Shown here: in pieces, positions 1 to 5,685 of the stretch
Numbering within the stretch: the stretch's first letter is position 1
Layout of the letters: the number at the start of each line of letters is the position of its first letter
Source of the DNA: Spartobacteria bacterium
GTDB lineage: Bacteria; Verrucomicrobiota; Verrucomicrobiia; Chthoniobacterales; Chthoniobacteraceae
Assembly: GCA_025350985.1 (NCBI GenBank)
Contig: JANXWU010000245.1
Coordinates: 1-5,685, forward strand
Direction of reading: 5' to 3'
DNA: 5,685 bases
Program-made: the position numbers and the translations under genes
Notes under the pieces: generated by a model
Seen by the model: only the letters and a program-made list of their open reading frames with translations
What the model was told of the DNA's origin: nothing
Database searches by the model: none

Positions 1-29
1 TTCATCTGTGCCTAACATGCCCGCTCTTT

Positions 30-1046
30 ATGGCTCACGTCGTTACTTTCGGTGAAATCATGATGCGACTCGCGACGCCGTGTTTCCTGCGTTTCGGGCA
101 GGCTCCGAATCTCGAACTGACCTACGGCGGTGGCGAGGCGAATGTCGCGGTGTCGCTCGCGAACTTCGGCATGTCCGTTGATTACATCACGCGCTTGCCG
201 AAGAACGACCTGGCGCAGCGTTGCCTCCACGAACTGCGCGGACTCGGAGTCGGAACTGAGCACGTCGTGCGCGGCGGCGAGCGAATGGGGATTTATTTTC
301 TCGAAAGCGGCGCGAGTCAGCGCGCGTCGAAAGTGACCTACGACCGCGCCCACAGTGCCATCGCGGAAATCAAACCGGGCGAGGTCGATTGGGACAAAGT
401 TTTCGCCGGCGCGAAATGGTTTCACTGGACGGGCATCACGCCCGCGCTGTCCGATTCCGCCGCCGAAGTCGTCGAGGAAGCGTGCGAGTCAGCGAAGAAA
501 AACGGCGTGATGATCAGCGTCGATTTGAACTACCGGAAAAAGCTTTGGAGCCGTGAAAAGGCCGGTCAGGTGATGGGCGACTTGATGGAGTTCGTCGATG
601 TCTGCATCGCGAATGAAGAGGACGCCGAGAGCGTTTTCGGCCTTCATGGCGCGGAGGTGACGAGCGGAAAAATAGAGGGCGCGGCGTACGAAAAGGTCGC
701 GTCGCAACTCATCGCCCGATTCGGTTTCAAAAAAGTCGCGATCACGCTGCGGGAGTCGATCAGCGCGAGCCGCAACGGCTGGAGCGCGATGCTTTACGCG
801 GACGGCAAATCGTTTTTCTCGCGCAAGTACGATCTCGCGATTGTCGATCGTGTCGGGGGAGGGGACAGCTTTGCGGCGGGGCTGATTTTTGCGACGATGC
901 GCGGCGACGATCCTGAGCGCGCGATTGAGTTCGCGGTGGCTGCGAGCGCGCTCAAACACTCGATTCCGGGTGATTACAATCGTATCACGCTCGACGAGGT
1001 GGAGACGCTGGCGGGCGGCGACGCGAGCGGGCGCGTGCAGCGGTGA
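30..1046 (+). CDS. kdgK: PfkB-family sugar kinase, probable 2-keto-3-deoxygluconate kinase
   Basis: The 338-residue product is a cytoplasmic ribokinase/PfkB-fold kinase. It most likely phosphorylates 2-keto-3-deoxygluconate with ATP, feeding KDPG into the Entner-Doudoroff or uronate pathway. The N-terminal strand VVTFGEIMMRL (4-14) is followed by the substrate-side glycine motif GGGEANVAVSLANFG (33-47). The second PfkB signature is DRVGGGDSFAAGL (273-285), with GGGD forming the anion hole and D279 as the expected catalytic base. The stretch ERMGIYFLE (84-92), YDRAHSA (104-110) and SVDLNYRKKLW (163-173) resembles KDG kinases more than fructokinases or ribokinases. Length is normal for the family. 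ATG at 30 was chosen because it places the first beta-strand correctly; the frame stays open to the left edge, and no clear Shine-Dalgarno sequence precedes it. The glycosyltransferase gene starts 7 bases after the stop. The PfkB assignment is firm. The substrate is inferred from motif resemblance, and another keto-sugar or fructose remains possible. Confidence 0.85.
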   Translation: MAHVVTFGEIMMRLATPCFLRFGQAPNLELTYGGGEANVAVSLANFGMSVDYITRLPKNDLAQRCLHELRGLGVGTEHVVRGGERMGIYFLESGASQRASKVTYDRAHSAIAEIKPGEVDWDKVFAGAKWFHWTGITPALSDSAAEVVEEACESAKKNGVMISVDLNYRKKLWSREKAGQVMGDLMEFVDVCIANEEDAESVFGLHGAEVTSGKIEGAAYEKVASQLIARFGFKKVAITLRESISASRNGWSAMLYADGKSFFSRKYDLAIVDRVGGGDSFAAGLIFATMRGDDPERAIEFAVAASALKHSIPGDYNRITLDEVETLAGGDASGRVQR

Positions 1047-1053
1047 GGCGCGC

Positions 1054-2640
1054 ATGACCCGGCTCCGCTCTCTCGCGCTCGTCACGCTTTTGTGGGCGGC
1101 GATTTATTTGCCCGGACTCGGCTCGCTGGAGCTGAAAGGCGAGGAGGGAAGGCGGATCATGCCGGCGGTGACGATGATCGAATCTGGAAACTGGATCGTG
1201 CCGTTTCTGGGCGGGAAACCGTACCTGCGCAAACCGCCCCTGATGCACTGGATCATCGCGGCATCGTTCCAAGTTTCCGGTGCGCGCAACGGCTGGACGG
1301 CGCGAATGCCCTCGGCTCTCAGTGTCCTGCTGCTGGCTGCGACGATCGTCTGGACGGCGAGCGGCTGGATGGGTGTCGAGTCGGCTTTGATCGCCGCGAT
1401 TTTTTCGATGACCAACATCGGCTTGCTGGAAAAAGGACGGCTCGCGGAAATCGAGGCGGTGTACATCGCACTGACTGGCGGTGCGCTTGTTTGCTGGCTG
1501 GCGTGGCGGCAGCAGGAACGCTCGCGCTGGCTGGTGTGGCTCGCGCCGTTCGTGCTTCTGGGATTGGCGATGCTGACGAAAGGCCCGCCGTGCCTGCTGT
1601 TTTTTTACGCGGTCGCGGCCGTCGTGCTCTGGCGGGAAAAGAGGCTGCGCGAATTCGCGTCGCTGCCGCACGGGGTCGGCCTTTTGATCATGACTGGAAT
1701 GTTCGCGGCGTGGGCGGTGCCGTATTTTCAAGCACAACCCGACGCGATCGACGTCTGGGCGAAGGAGTCGTCGCATCGATTCGGAGTCGATGAAGCGTTT
1801 GTGGTGAAAGCGTGGCTCTTGGGCTTGCCGCGCGGGCTGGGTAATTTTCTGCCCTGGCTCGTGCTCCTGCCGTTGCTTTGGAGCGAAAAAGTTTTGGCCC
1901 GGCTCGCGGTTCGCGACGCGGAACTCGTGCGGGCGTTGCGCTGGCCCCTGGTGATTTTGTTTTTCGCGCTGGTGCTGGTTCCCGGAGTCCTGCCCCGCTA
2001 CACCCTGCCGATGCTCGCGCCGGCATGTCTGCTGCTCGCGCTCGTCCTGCACGAAGACGCGCCGCCGGTGCAGGAACGCGTGGTGCCGATTTGGAAAAAT
2101 GTTTGCGTCGGGGCGTTGATGATCGTGGCCGTGGCGGCTGTGGCGGCGATCATTTTCAACCGAAGCGTGGCCGCTCCCGCAGTGGGTGTGCTGGCGATTT
2201 GCGGACTTGTTTTGAAACGGTGCGCAGTCCTGAACCGCCCCTTGAATCTTGCGCTTTGCACCGCGGTGATCGTGAGCTGTGGTGCTTCCGTTTACGCCAC
2301 GGCCATCGTGCCGCGGATGCAGGCGGTTGATGACGTGCGGCCTGTCGGCGAGTTCTTGAACCGAAACGTGGCGGACGGCGCTCGGGTTTATGCCTTCGAC
2401 CTGCGATTCCTTCACTCCTTTGGGGCGTATCATCCCGCGTTGTTTTATCTTCGGCGACCCGTGACTTGCGTCCCGGAGATTTCCGATTTGCCGCCGGAGG
2501 CGGAGTATATTTTCACGCGCGTCGAATCGGTGGAGAAAGTGCGCGCCTTGAATCGCGCCGCGCAGGTTGTTGGCGAAATCAGAACCAAACGCGGACGCAA
2601 TCTCGTGTTGCTGAAATTGCAGCCTCCGCGGGTGAAATAA
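1054..2640 (+). CDS. ArnT-like (GT39/GT83-type) membrane glycosyltransferase
   Basis: The 528-residue product is a polytopic inner-membrane protein of the ArnT/dolichyl-phosphate-mannose mannosyltransferase-like superfamily. These enzymes transfer a sugar from a polyprenyl-phosphate carrier to lipid A, another glycolipid or a protein on the periplasmic side. After TM1 (about 5-23), the first periplasmic loop carries GEEGRR (29-34), where the family has its acidic catalytic motif, then SGNWIVPFLGGKPYLRKPPLMHW (44-66), a strong ArnT-type block. ARMPSAL (83-89) and GLAMLTKGPP (170-179) are also typical. Many hydrophobic segments follow to about residue 430. A soluble C-terminal domain of about 100 residues (VRPVGEFLNRN onward) is common in this family. 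The frame is open upstream to 889, inside the kinase gene. ATG at 1054 was chosen because it clears the kinase stop and has GGTGAGG at 1042-1048, a Shine-Dalgarno-like site that contains the kinase stop codon. Acceptor and donor cannot be read from sequence, so no gene symbol is given. Confidence 0.85.
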   Translation: MTRLRSLALVTLLWAAIYLPGLGSLELKGEEGRRIMPAVTMIESGNWIVPFLGGKPYLRKPPLMHWIIAASFQVSGARNGWTARMPSALSVLLLAATIVWTASGWMGVESALIAAIFSMTNIGLLEKGRLAEIEAVYIALTGGALVCWLAWRQQERSRWLVWLAPFVLLGLAMLTKGPPCLLFFYAVAAVVLWREKRLREFASLPHGVGLLIMTGMFAAWAVPYFQAQPDAIDVWAKESSHRFGVDEAFVVKAWLLGLPRGLGNFLPWLVLLPLLWSEKVLARLAVRDAELVRALRWPLVILFFALVLVPGVLPRYTLPMLAPACLLLALVLHEDAPPVQERVVPIWKNVCVGALMIVAVAAVAAIIFNRSVAAPAVGVLAICGLVLKRCAVLNRPLNLALCTAVIVSCGASVYATAIVPRMQAVDDVRPVGEFLNRNVADGARVYAFDLRFLHSFGAYHPALFYLRRPVTCVPEISDLPPEAEYIFTRVESVEKVRALNRAAQVVGEIRTKRGRNLVLLKLQPPRVK

Positions 2641-2644
2641 GAGT

Positions 2645-2686
2645 GCAGGCTAGAAGCCTGCTGTCCGCACTGGCAAGATGCCCGTG
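2645..2686. repeat. two consecutive small hairpins with a shared GGC-N-AGA-N'-GCC core
   Basis: Hairpin 1 (2645-2661) is GCAGGCT-AGA-AGCCTGC, a perfect 7-bp stem. Hairpin 2 (2668-2686) is CACTGGCA-AGA-TGCCCGTG, an 8-bp stem with one T-C mismatch. They are six bases apart, share the AGA loop and the core GGC-N-AGA-N'-GCC, and begin four bases after the glycosyltransferase stop. Two different stems built on one core and loop suggest units of an interspersed palindromic repeat family (REP-like) rather than chance. From memory, similar short palindromes recur between genes in verrucomicrobial genomes, but I could not check this. They might also act as an mRNA 3'-end structure. Confidence 0.6.
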
Positions 2687-2723
2687 TTCCGTCGCGGGGA
2701 CCCGGAAGGGCGCACGGTTTTTT
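2682..2723 (+). terminator. possible imperfect rho-independent terminator
   Basis: An imperfect stem can form from CCGTG (2682-2686) with CACGG (2713-2717) and TTCCG (2687-2691) with CGGAA (2703-2707). It leaves an 11-base loop and a 5-base bulge, GGGCG, on the 3' side. Six T residues (2718-2723) follow directly. The location after the glycosyltransferase stop fits the end of the upstream transcript. The bulge makes the stem weaker than a textbook terminator. Its left arm uses bases that also form the right arm of the second AGA-loop hairpin, so the two structures cannot form together. Confidence 0.4.
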
Positions 2724-2817
2724 CAAAGCCAACCACTACGACCTGAGCAATCGTGTTGACAGCGTCCCAAAATTTTCAGACTCCTTTGCACCCCCGGCGA
2801 AAACGTGTTTTACTGAC

Positions 2818-2837
2818 TTTGTGAAATTTTTCACAAA
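2818..2837. promoter_or_regulatory. perfect palindromic operator, Rex-type (CRP-like alternative)
   Basis: TTTGTGAAA-TT-TTTCACAAA is a perfect 9-bp inverted repeat around a 2-bp centre. It contains TTGTGAA-N4-TTCACAA, the known consensus of Rex, the repressor that senses NADH/NAD+ and controls respiratory and fermentative genes. It also contains TGTGA-N6-TCACA, the CRP-type arrangement, so a CRP/FNR-family protein is the main alternative. It sits 124 bases upstream of actA, the first gene of a respiratory complex, which favours a redox regulator. The palindrome is direct observation; the identity of the binding protein is inference, and no regulator gene is in the window. Confidence 0.65.
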
Positions 2838-2843
2838 TTCCCC

Positions 2844-2873
2844 TTGCCTGACTTGTGTGACCGCAATTAAACT
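2844..2873 (+). promoter_or_regulatory. weak sigma70-type promoter candidate for the act operon
   Basis: TTGCCT (2844-2849) and TAAACT (2868-2873) each match four of six consensus bases, with an 18-base spacer. Transcription would begin near 2880, giving a leader of about 80 bases before actA. The palindromic operator lies just upstream of the -35 box, a position compatible with an activator or with a repressor that blocks polymerase entry. The match is modest, and other pairs in this AT-rich stretch are nearly as good, so the exact promoter is uncertain. Confidence 0.25.
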
Positions 2874-2960
2874 CCGCGCTCCCGACCCAAAGCCTTGAAA
2901 ATTTCGATGAGACATTTTGCCAACACCAGCCTCTTGGGGCGCGCAATTTTCCGGTAAACG

Positions 2961-3695
2961 ATGGCGAACTTTTTCCCACGCTGGACCAATTGGCTGCCGC
3001 TGAAAATCATCATTTGCGGCGGGGTACTCAGTGTCGGCGTCTCGGCGGCGGTGACGTATTATTTCACGAACAAGTACACGAACGTCGGCTACCAGCCGAA
3101 CCAGCCGGTGCCGTTTCCGCACGACCTGCATGTGTCGCAGTTGGGGATGGATTGCCGTTACTGCCACAGCTTCGTCGAAGTCGCCGCGCACTCGAACGTG
3201 CCGAACACGCAGGTTTGCATGAACTGCCACGCGCAGGTGCAGAAGGACAACCCGAAGCTGGCGGCGGTGCGGACGAGTTGGGAGTCGGGCAATTTGCCCA
3301 TCGAGTGGGTGCAAATTCACAAAACGCCGGACTACGTTTACTTCAACCATTCGGTGCATGTGAATCGCGGCGTGTCGTGCGTGAGTTGCCACGGTCGCAT
3401 CGACAAAATGGAAGTGGTGCAGCACGAGAATCCGTTGAGCATGGGCTGGTGCATCGACTGCCATCGCGCGCCGGAAACCGCGCTTCGTCCGCAGAAGGAT
3501 GTCTTCAATTTGGGCTGGCAGCCGCAGAACGTGAACGTCCAAGATTTCATCGCGAAATTTGGCAAGCCGCCGGGTGAGGAGAGCAAGGATTTTTCAAAAG
3601 TGGACGCGCTCACGCAGCGGCAAATCGGCCTGACTTTGAAAGCCAAAACGAGTGTGAATCCGCCGGACACAAACTGCTGGGGCTGTCACCGATGA
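2961..3695 (+). CDS. actA: alternative complex III subunit ActA, pentaheme cytochrome c
   Basis: The 244-residue product is the multiheme electron-transfer subunit of alternative complex III, which oxidises membrane quinol and passes electrons to a cytochrome c or directly to an oxidase. It has one N-terminal membrane segment (about 13-33, KIIICGGVLSVGVSAAV), then a periplasmic domain. Five covalent heme c motifs are visible: CRYCH (65-69), CMNCH (86-90), CVSCH (140-144), CIDCH (164-168) and CWGCH (239-243). Additional His residues in PFPHDLH (51-57), VQIHKTPDYVYFNHSVH (117-133) and H155 are candidate distal ligands. The block from VQIHKTPDYVYFNH to MGWCIDCHR is characteristic of ActA and related cytochrome c7-like domains. 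The start is well fixed: an in-frame TAA lies at 2955-2957 and this is the first ATG after it. No Shine-Dalgarno sequence is apparent. The stop overlaps the next start as ATGA, so actA and actB are probably translationally coupled. A possible Rex operator lies upstream. Confidence 0.93.
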   Translation: MANFFPRWTNWLPLKIIICGGVLSVGVSAAVTYYFTNKYTNVGYQPNQPVPFPHDLHVSQLGMDCRYCHSFVEVAAHSNVPNTQVCMNCHAQVQKDNPKLAAVRTSWESGNLPIEWVQIHKTPDYVYFNHSVHVNRGVSCVSCHGRIDKMEVVQHENPLSMGWCIDCHRAPETALRPQKDVFNLGWQPQNVNVQDFIAKFGKPPGEESKDFSKVDALTQRQIGLTLKAKTSVNPPDTNCWGCHR

Positions 3696-5685
3696 AGCGA
3701 GTTTTTCAACATCCAGCCGAGCCGAAAACCGGCAAAAATTACTGGCTGAGCCTCGAAGCGCTCGCCGAGACGCCGGAGTTTCGCGAGCGACTCGCGCGCG
3801 AATTTCCGCAAGGCGCGGCGGAGTTGGAACTGGATGGCGTTTCGCGACGCAGTTTTCTGCAATTGATGGGCGCATCGACCGCGCTGGCGGGTCTGACGCT
3901 GGCAGGTTGCCGCCGTCCGGAAAAGCATCTCGTGCCGTTCACGAAAAGCGTCGAGTGGGCGATTCCGGGCAAGCCGCTTTTCTACGCGACCTCCATGCCG
4001 ACACGTCACGGCGCGCTGCCGCTCGTTGCGACCACGCACGACGGACGCCCCACGAAACTCGAAGGCAACCCGCTTCACGGCAGCGGCGCGACGGACACCT
4101 TCGCGCAAGCCTCGATCCTCGATCTCTACGACCCCGATCGTTCGCGGTTTTTTCTTGAGGCTGGAAAGAAATCGGATGCGAAGACGTTCGATGCGTATCT
4201 GGAAAAACTCGCCCTCGAGTTGAAATCGAAAAATGGTGCGGGGCTGGCGTTTTTAGTGGAGCAAAACAATTCGCCAACCCGCGAGCGGCTGCGCGAGGAG
4301 ATCGAGAAAAAGTTTCCGCTGGCGAAGTGGTGTGTCTATGAACCGCTCGGCGACGACTCGGCGGGCGACGCGGCCAAAAGTGTTTTTGGCGACGGCATTC
4401 GAGTCGTGCCGCATCTCGACAAGGCCGACGTGATTCTCGCGCTCGACTCGGATTTTCTCGGCTGCAACGAAGGCGGCGTGGACGCCGTGCGCGCGTTTAG
4501 TTCACGTCGTCGCGTGGCGAAGGCGGGCGACAAAATGAACCGGCTTTACGTCGTCGAAAACCGCTTCACGGTCACCGGCGGCATGGCGGATCACCGGCTG
4601 CGTTTGCCAGCGAGCCACGTCGGCGCGTTCATCGGCGAACTGGCGCGTGAGATTGGAAAACAGGACGCGGGACTGGCGAAATTGGCGACTGCTCTGCCCG
4701 CATCGAAGGCGGGCTTCGAAGCGAAATGGATTGAGGAGTGCGCGCAGGATTTACTCGCCGCGAAAGAGCGCAGCCTCGTGCTCGTCGGCGCGCAGCAACC
4801 GGTGGCGGTGCAGTTGCTCGCGCTCGCCATCAACTCGGCGCTGGGCAATCTCGGCAAAACGATCACGGGCACTCAGTCGGGCGAGCGATTGTCGCTCGGC
4901 GGCGGCATTAAAATCGCCGAACTCGCGCAGGATATTTCCGCGAACAAAGTCACGACGCTTTTCATTCTCGGTGGCAATCCGGTTTACAACGCGCCCGCCG
5001 ATTTGAACTTTTCGTCGCTCCTGCGCAGTGTGCCGAACACGATTCGGCTGGGTCTTCACGAGGACGAAACTTCACGCGACGAAAAAACCGCGCGGGTGGC
5101 GTGGCATGTCCCCGCCGCGCACTATTTGGAAACGTGGGGCGACGCGCGCACGCCGGACGGCACGTATGTTTCGGTGCAGCCGATGATCCTGCCCCTGTTC
5201 GGTGGCTGGTCGGATCTCGACCTCCTTTCGCGATTGCTCGGACAGCCCAAGCCGGAAGGTCCAGAACTCGTGCAGGCGACCTTCAAGGAAATCGCCAAGC
5301 CGCAGGATTTCGCCGTCGCTTGGAACCAGTTTTTGCACGACGGATTTCTCGAAAAAAGCACGCTGCCGCCGCGCACGCTTTTCCTAAATGCGGACGCTGC
5401 CGCGCCGCTTCTTCAGAAAAGCGCCGCGGCTTCCGACGGGATCGAAGTCGTCTTCGCCGCCTCGCCGAACGTTGATGACGGGCGTTACGCGAACAATGGC
5501 TGGATGCAGGAAATGCCCGAGCCGGTGACGAAGCTCACTTGGGACAATGCGGCTTACACCAGCTTGGAAACGGCGAAGCATCTCGGCCTCGGTGGCGGCG
5601 ATTTGAAGGACGAGTTCGATCATCGCGATTACGAAGTGGTGGAAATTTCCATCGGCGGAAATTCGGCCTTCTTTCCGCCGATGGA
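3692..5685 (+). CDS. actB: alternative complex III subunit ActB, extended-Tat molybdopterin oxidoreductase-like protein (3' truncated by window)
   Basis: The frame is open from ATG at 3692 to the window edge: 664 codons plus two bases, with no stop. The family is usually around 1000 residues, so roughly the last third is missing. ActB is the large periplasmic iron-sulfur subunit of ACIII, relaying electrons alongside the ActA hemes. The N-terminus has the long extension typical of ACIII proteins (YWLSLEALAETPEFRERL, 18-35; REFPQG, 36-41). Then come a twin-arginine motif, SRRSFLQ (51-57), a hydrophobic stretch and LAGC (70-73), which resembles a lipobox. The molybdopterin-oxidoreductase-like region follows, with GRPTKLEGNPLH (118-129), ASILDLYDPDRS (140-151), LGGNPVYNAPADL (426-438) and WHVPAAHYLETWGDART (471-487). 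Only four cysteines (73, 214, 258, 350) occur, all isolated. There is therefore no N-terminal 4Fe-4S motif, as expected for ActB, in which this domain carries no molybdenum cofactor. The ferredoxin-like cysteine clusters should lie beyond the edge. The start overlaps the actA stop by four bases. Confidence 0.93.
   Translation, partial: MKRVFQHPAEPKTGKNYWLSLEALAETPEFRERLAREFPQGAAELELDGVSRRSFLQLMGASTALAGLTLAGCRRPEKHLVPFTKSVEWAIPGKPLFYATSMPTRHGALPLVATTHDGRPTKLEGNPLHGSGATDTFAQASILDLYDPDRSRFFLEAGKKSDAKTFDAYLEKLALELKSKNGAGLAFLVEQNNSPTRERLREEIEKKFPLAKWCVYEPLGDDSAGDAAKSVFGDGIRVVPHLDKADVILALDSDFLGCNEGGVDAVRAFSSRRRVAKAGDKMNRLYVVENRFTVTGGMADHRLRLPASHVGAFIGELAREIGKQDAGLAKLATALPASKAGFEAKWIEECAQDLLAAKERSLVLVGAQQPVAVQLLALAINSALGNLGKTITGTQSGERLSLGGGIKIAELAQDISANKVTTLFILGGNPVYNAPADLNFSSLLRSVPNTIRLGLHEDETSRDEKTARVAWHVPAAHYLETWGDARTPDGTYVSVQPMILPLFGGWSDLDLLSRLLGQPKPEGPELVQATFKEIAKPQDFAVAWNQFLHDGFLEKSTLPPRTLFLNADAAAPLLQKSAAASDGIEVVFAASPNVDDGRYANNGWMQEMPEPVTKLTWDNAAYTSLETAKHLGLGGGDLKDEFDHRDYEVVEISIGGNSAFFPPM

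Larger units (their letters stand above)
2641..2960. other. 320-bp intergenic region between glycosyltransferase and act operon
   Basis: No credible gene is present here on either strand. The left third is GC-rich and holds two hairpins with AGA loops and a possible terminator. From about 2760 the sequence becomes clearly more AT-rich than the flanking genes, with several short A/T runs, and holds a perfect palindromic operator-like site and a weak promoter candidate. The last 60-80 bases would be the leader of the act transcript. A 16-codon reading frame (2907-2957) ends three bases before the actA start but has no ribosome site. The composition change and palindrome mark this as the control region of the downstream respiratory operon. 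Confidence 0.8.

Noticed and set aside
889..1053. Upstream start at 889 for the glycosyltransferase
   Set aside because: The added 55 residues lie inside the kinase gene in another frame, are Arg-rich and do not resemble the family N-terminus. ATG at 1054 begins directly before the first membrane segment.
985..2433. A 482-codon reading frame on the - strand opposite the glycosyltransferase
   Set aside because: Its translation is rich in Arg, His and Gln, with no recognisable domain. It lies wholly opposite a well-supported membrane protein gene and is explained by GC-rich codon bias.
2756..2761. TTGACA as the main -35 box of the act operon
   Set aside because: No sequence close to TATAAT occurs 15-19 bases downstream; the best candidate there matches only three of six bases. 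It is mentioned as a possibility but not annotated.
2856..2866. A second regulator site beginning with TGTGA downstream of the palindrome
   Set aside because: Only one half-site (TGTGA at 2856-2860) is present, and no matching TCACA follows at the right spacing.
2736..3542. A 268-codon - strand frame opposite actA and the intergenic region
   Set aside because: Its Arg/His/Val-rich translation mirrors the cytochrome gene codons, and it would run through the control region. ActA with five CXXCH motifs clearly owns this DNA.
3907..5475. Several short + and - strand frames within the actB region
   Set aside because: The frame from 3692 is continuously open with family motifs throughout, so these are alternative-frame shadows.
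1..5685. CRISPR array, tRNA, rRNA, transposase or phage genes
   Set aside because: Reading both strands showed no direct repeat array, no RNA gene signature and no mobile-element protein.

Overview
The window is about 5.7 kb of GC-rich bacterial DNA with four protein-coding genes, all on the + strand and densely packed except for one 320-bp intergenic region. The host is most likely a member of the Verrucomicrobiota or a related PVC-type or other free-living, respiring Gram-negative lineage. The reasons are an alternative complex III (ACIII) operon, starts with little or no Shine-Dalgarno sequence, and a pair of small interspersed hairpins of a type I associate with such genomes. This taxonomic call is inference, because no rRNA or other marker gene is present.

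Positions 30-2640 hold a PfkB-family sugar kinase, best matched to 2-keto-3-deoxygluconate kinase. Seven bases later comes an ArnT/GT39/GT83-like polytopic membrane glycosyltransferase. The spacing suggests co-transcription. The kinase would act in the cytoplasm on sugar-acid catabolism. The glycosyltransferase would move a sugar from a lipid carrier onto a lipid or protein acceptor at the outer face of the inner membrane. No shared pathway is evident.

Positions 2641-2960 are non-coding. They contain two consecutive hairpins with identical AGA loops, a possible imperfect intrinsic terminator ending in six T residues, and a perfect 9+9 inverted repeat. That repeat matches the published consensus of the NADH-sensing repressor Rex and also fits the CRP half-sites. 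Downstream of it lie a weak candidate promoter and a long leader.

Positions 2961-5685 are the start of an ACIII (act) operon. actA encodes a membrane-anchored pentaheme cytochrome c. It overlaps by ATGA with actB, the large subunit that resembles a molybdopterin oxidoreductase and carries an extended Tat signal. actB runs off the right edge after 664 codons. ACIII is a quinol:electron-acceptor oxidoreductase that substitutes for the bc1 complex. The expected actC-F genes, and possibly cytochrome oxidase genes, should lie just beyond the window.

The most interesting point is the combination of a perfect Rex-type operator with an ACIII operon. It suggests redox (NADH/NAD+) control of this respiratory complex. 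I saw no CRISPR array, tRNA, rRNA, transposase or phage gene.
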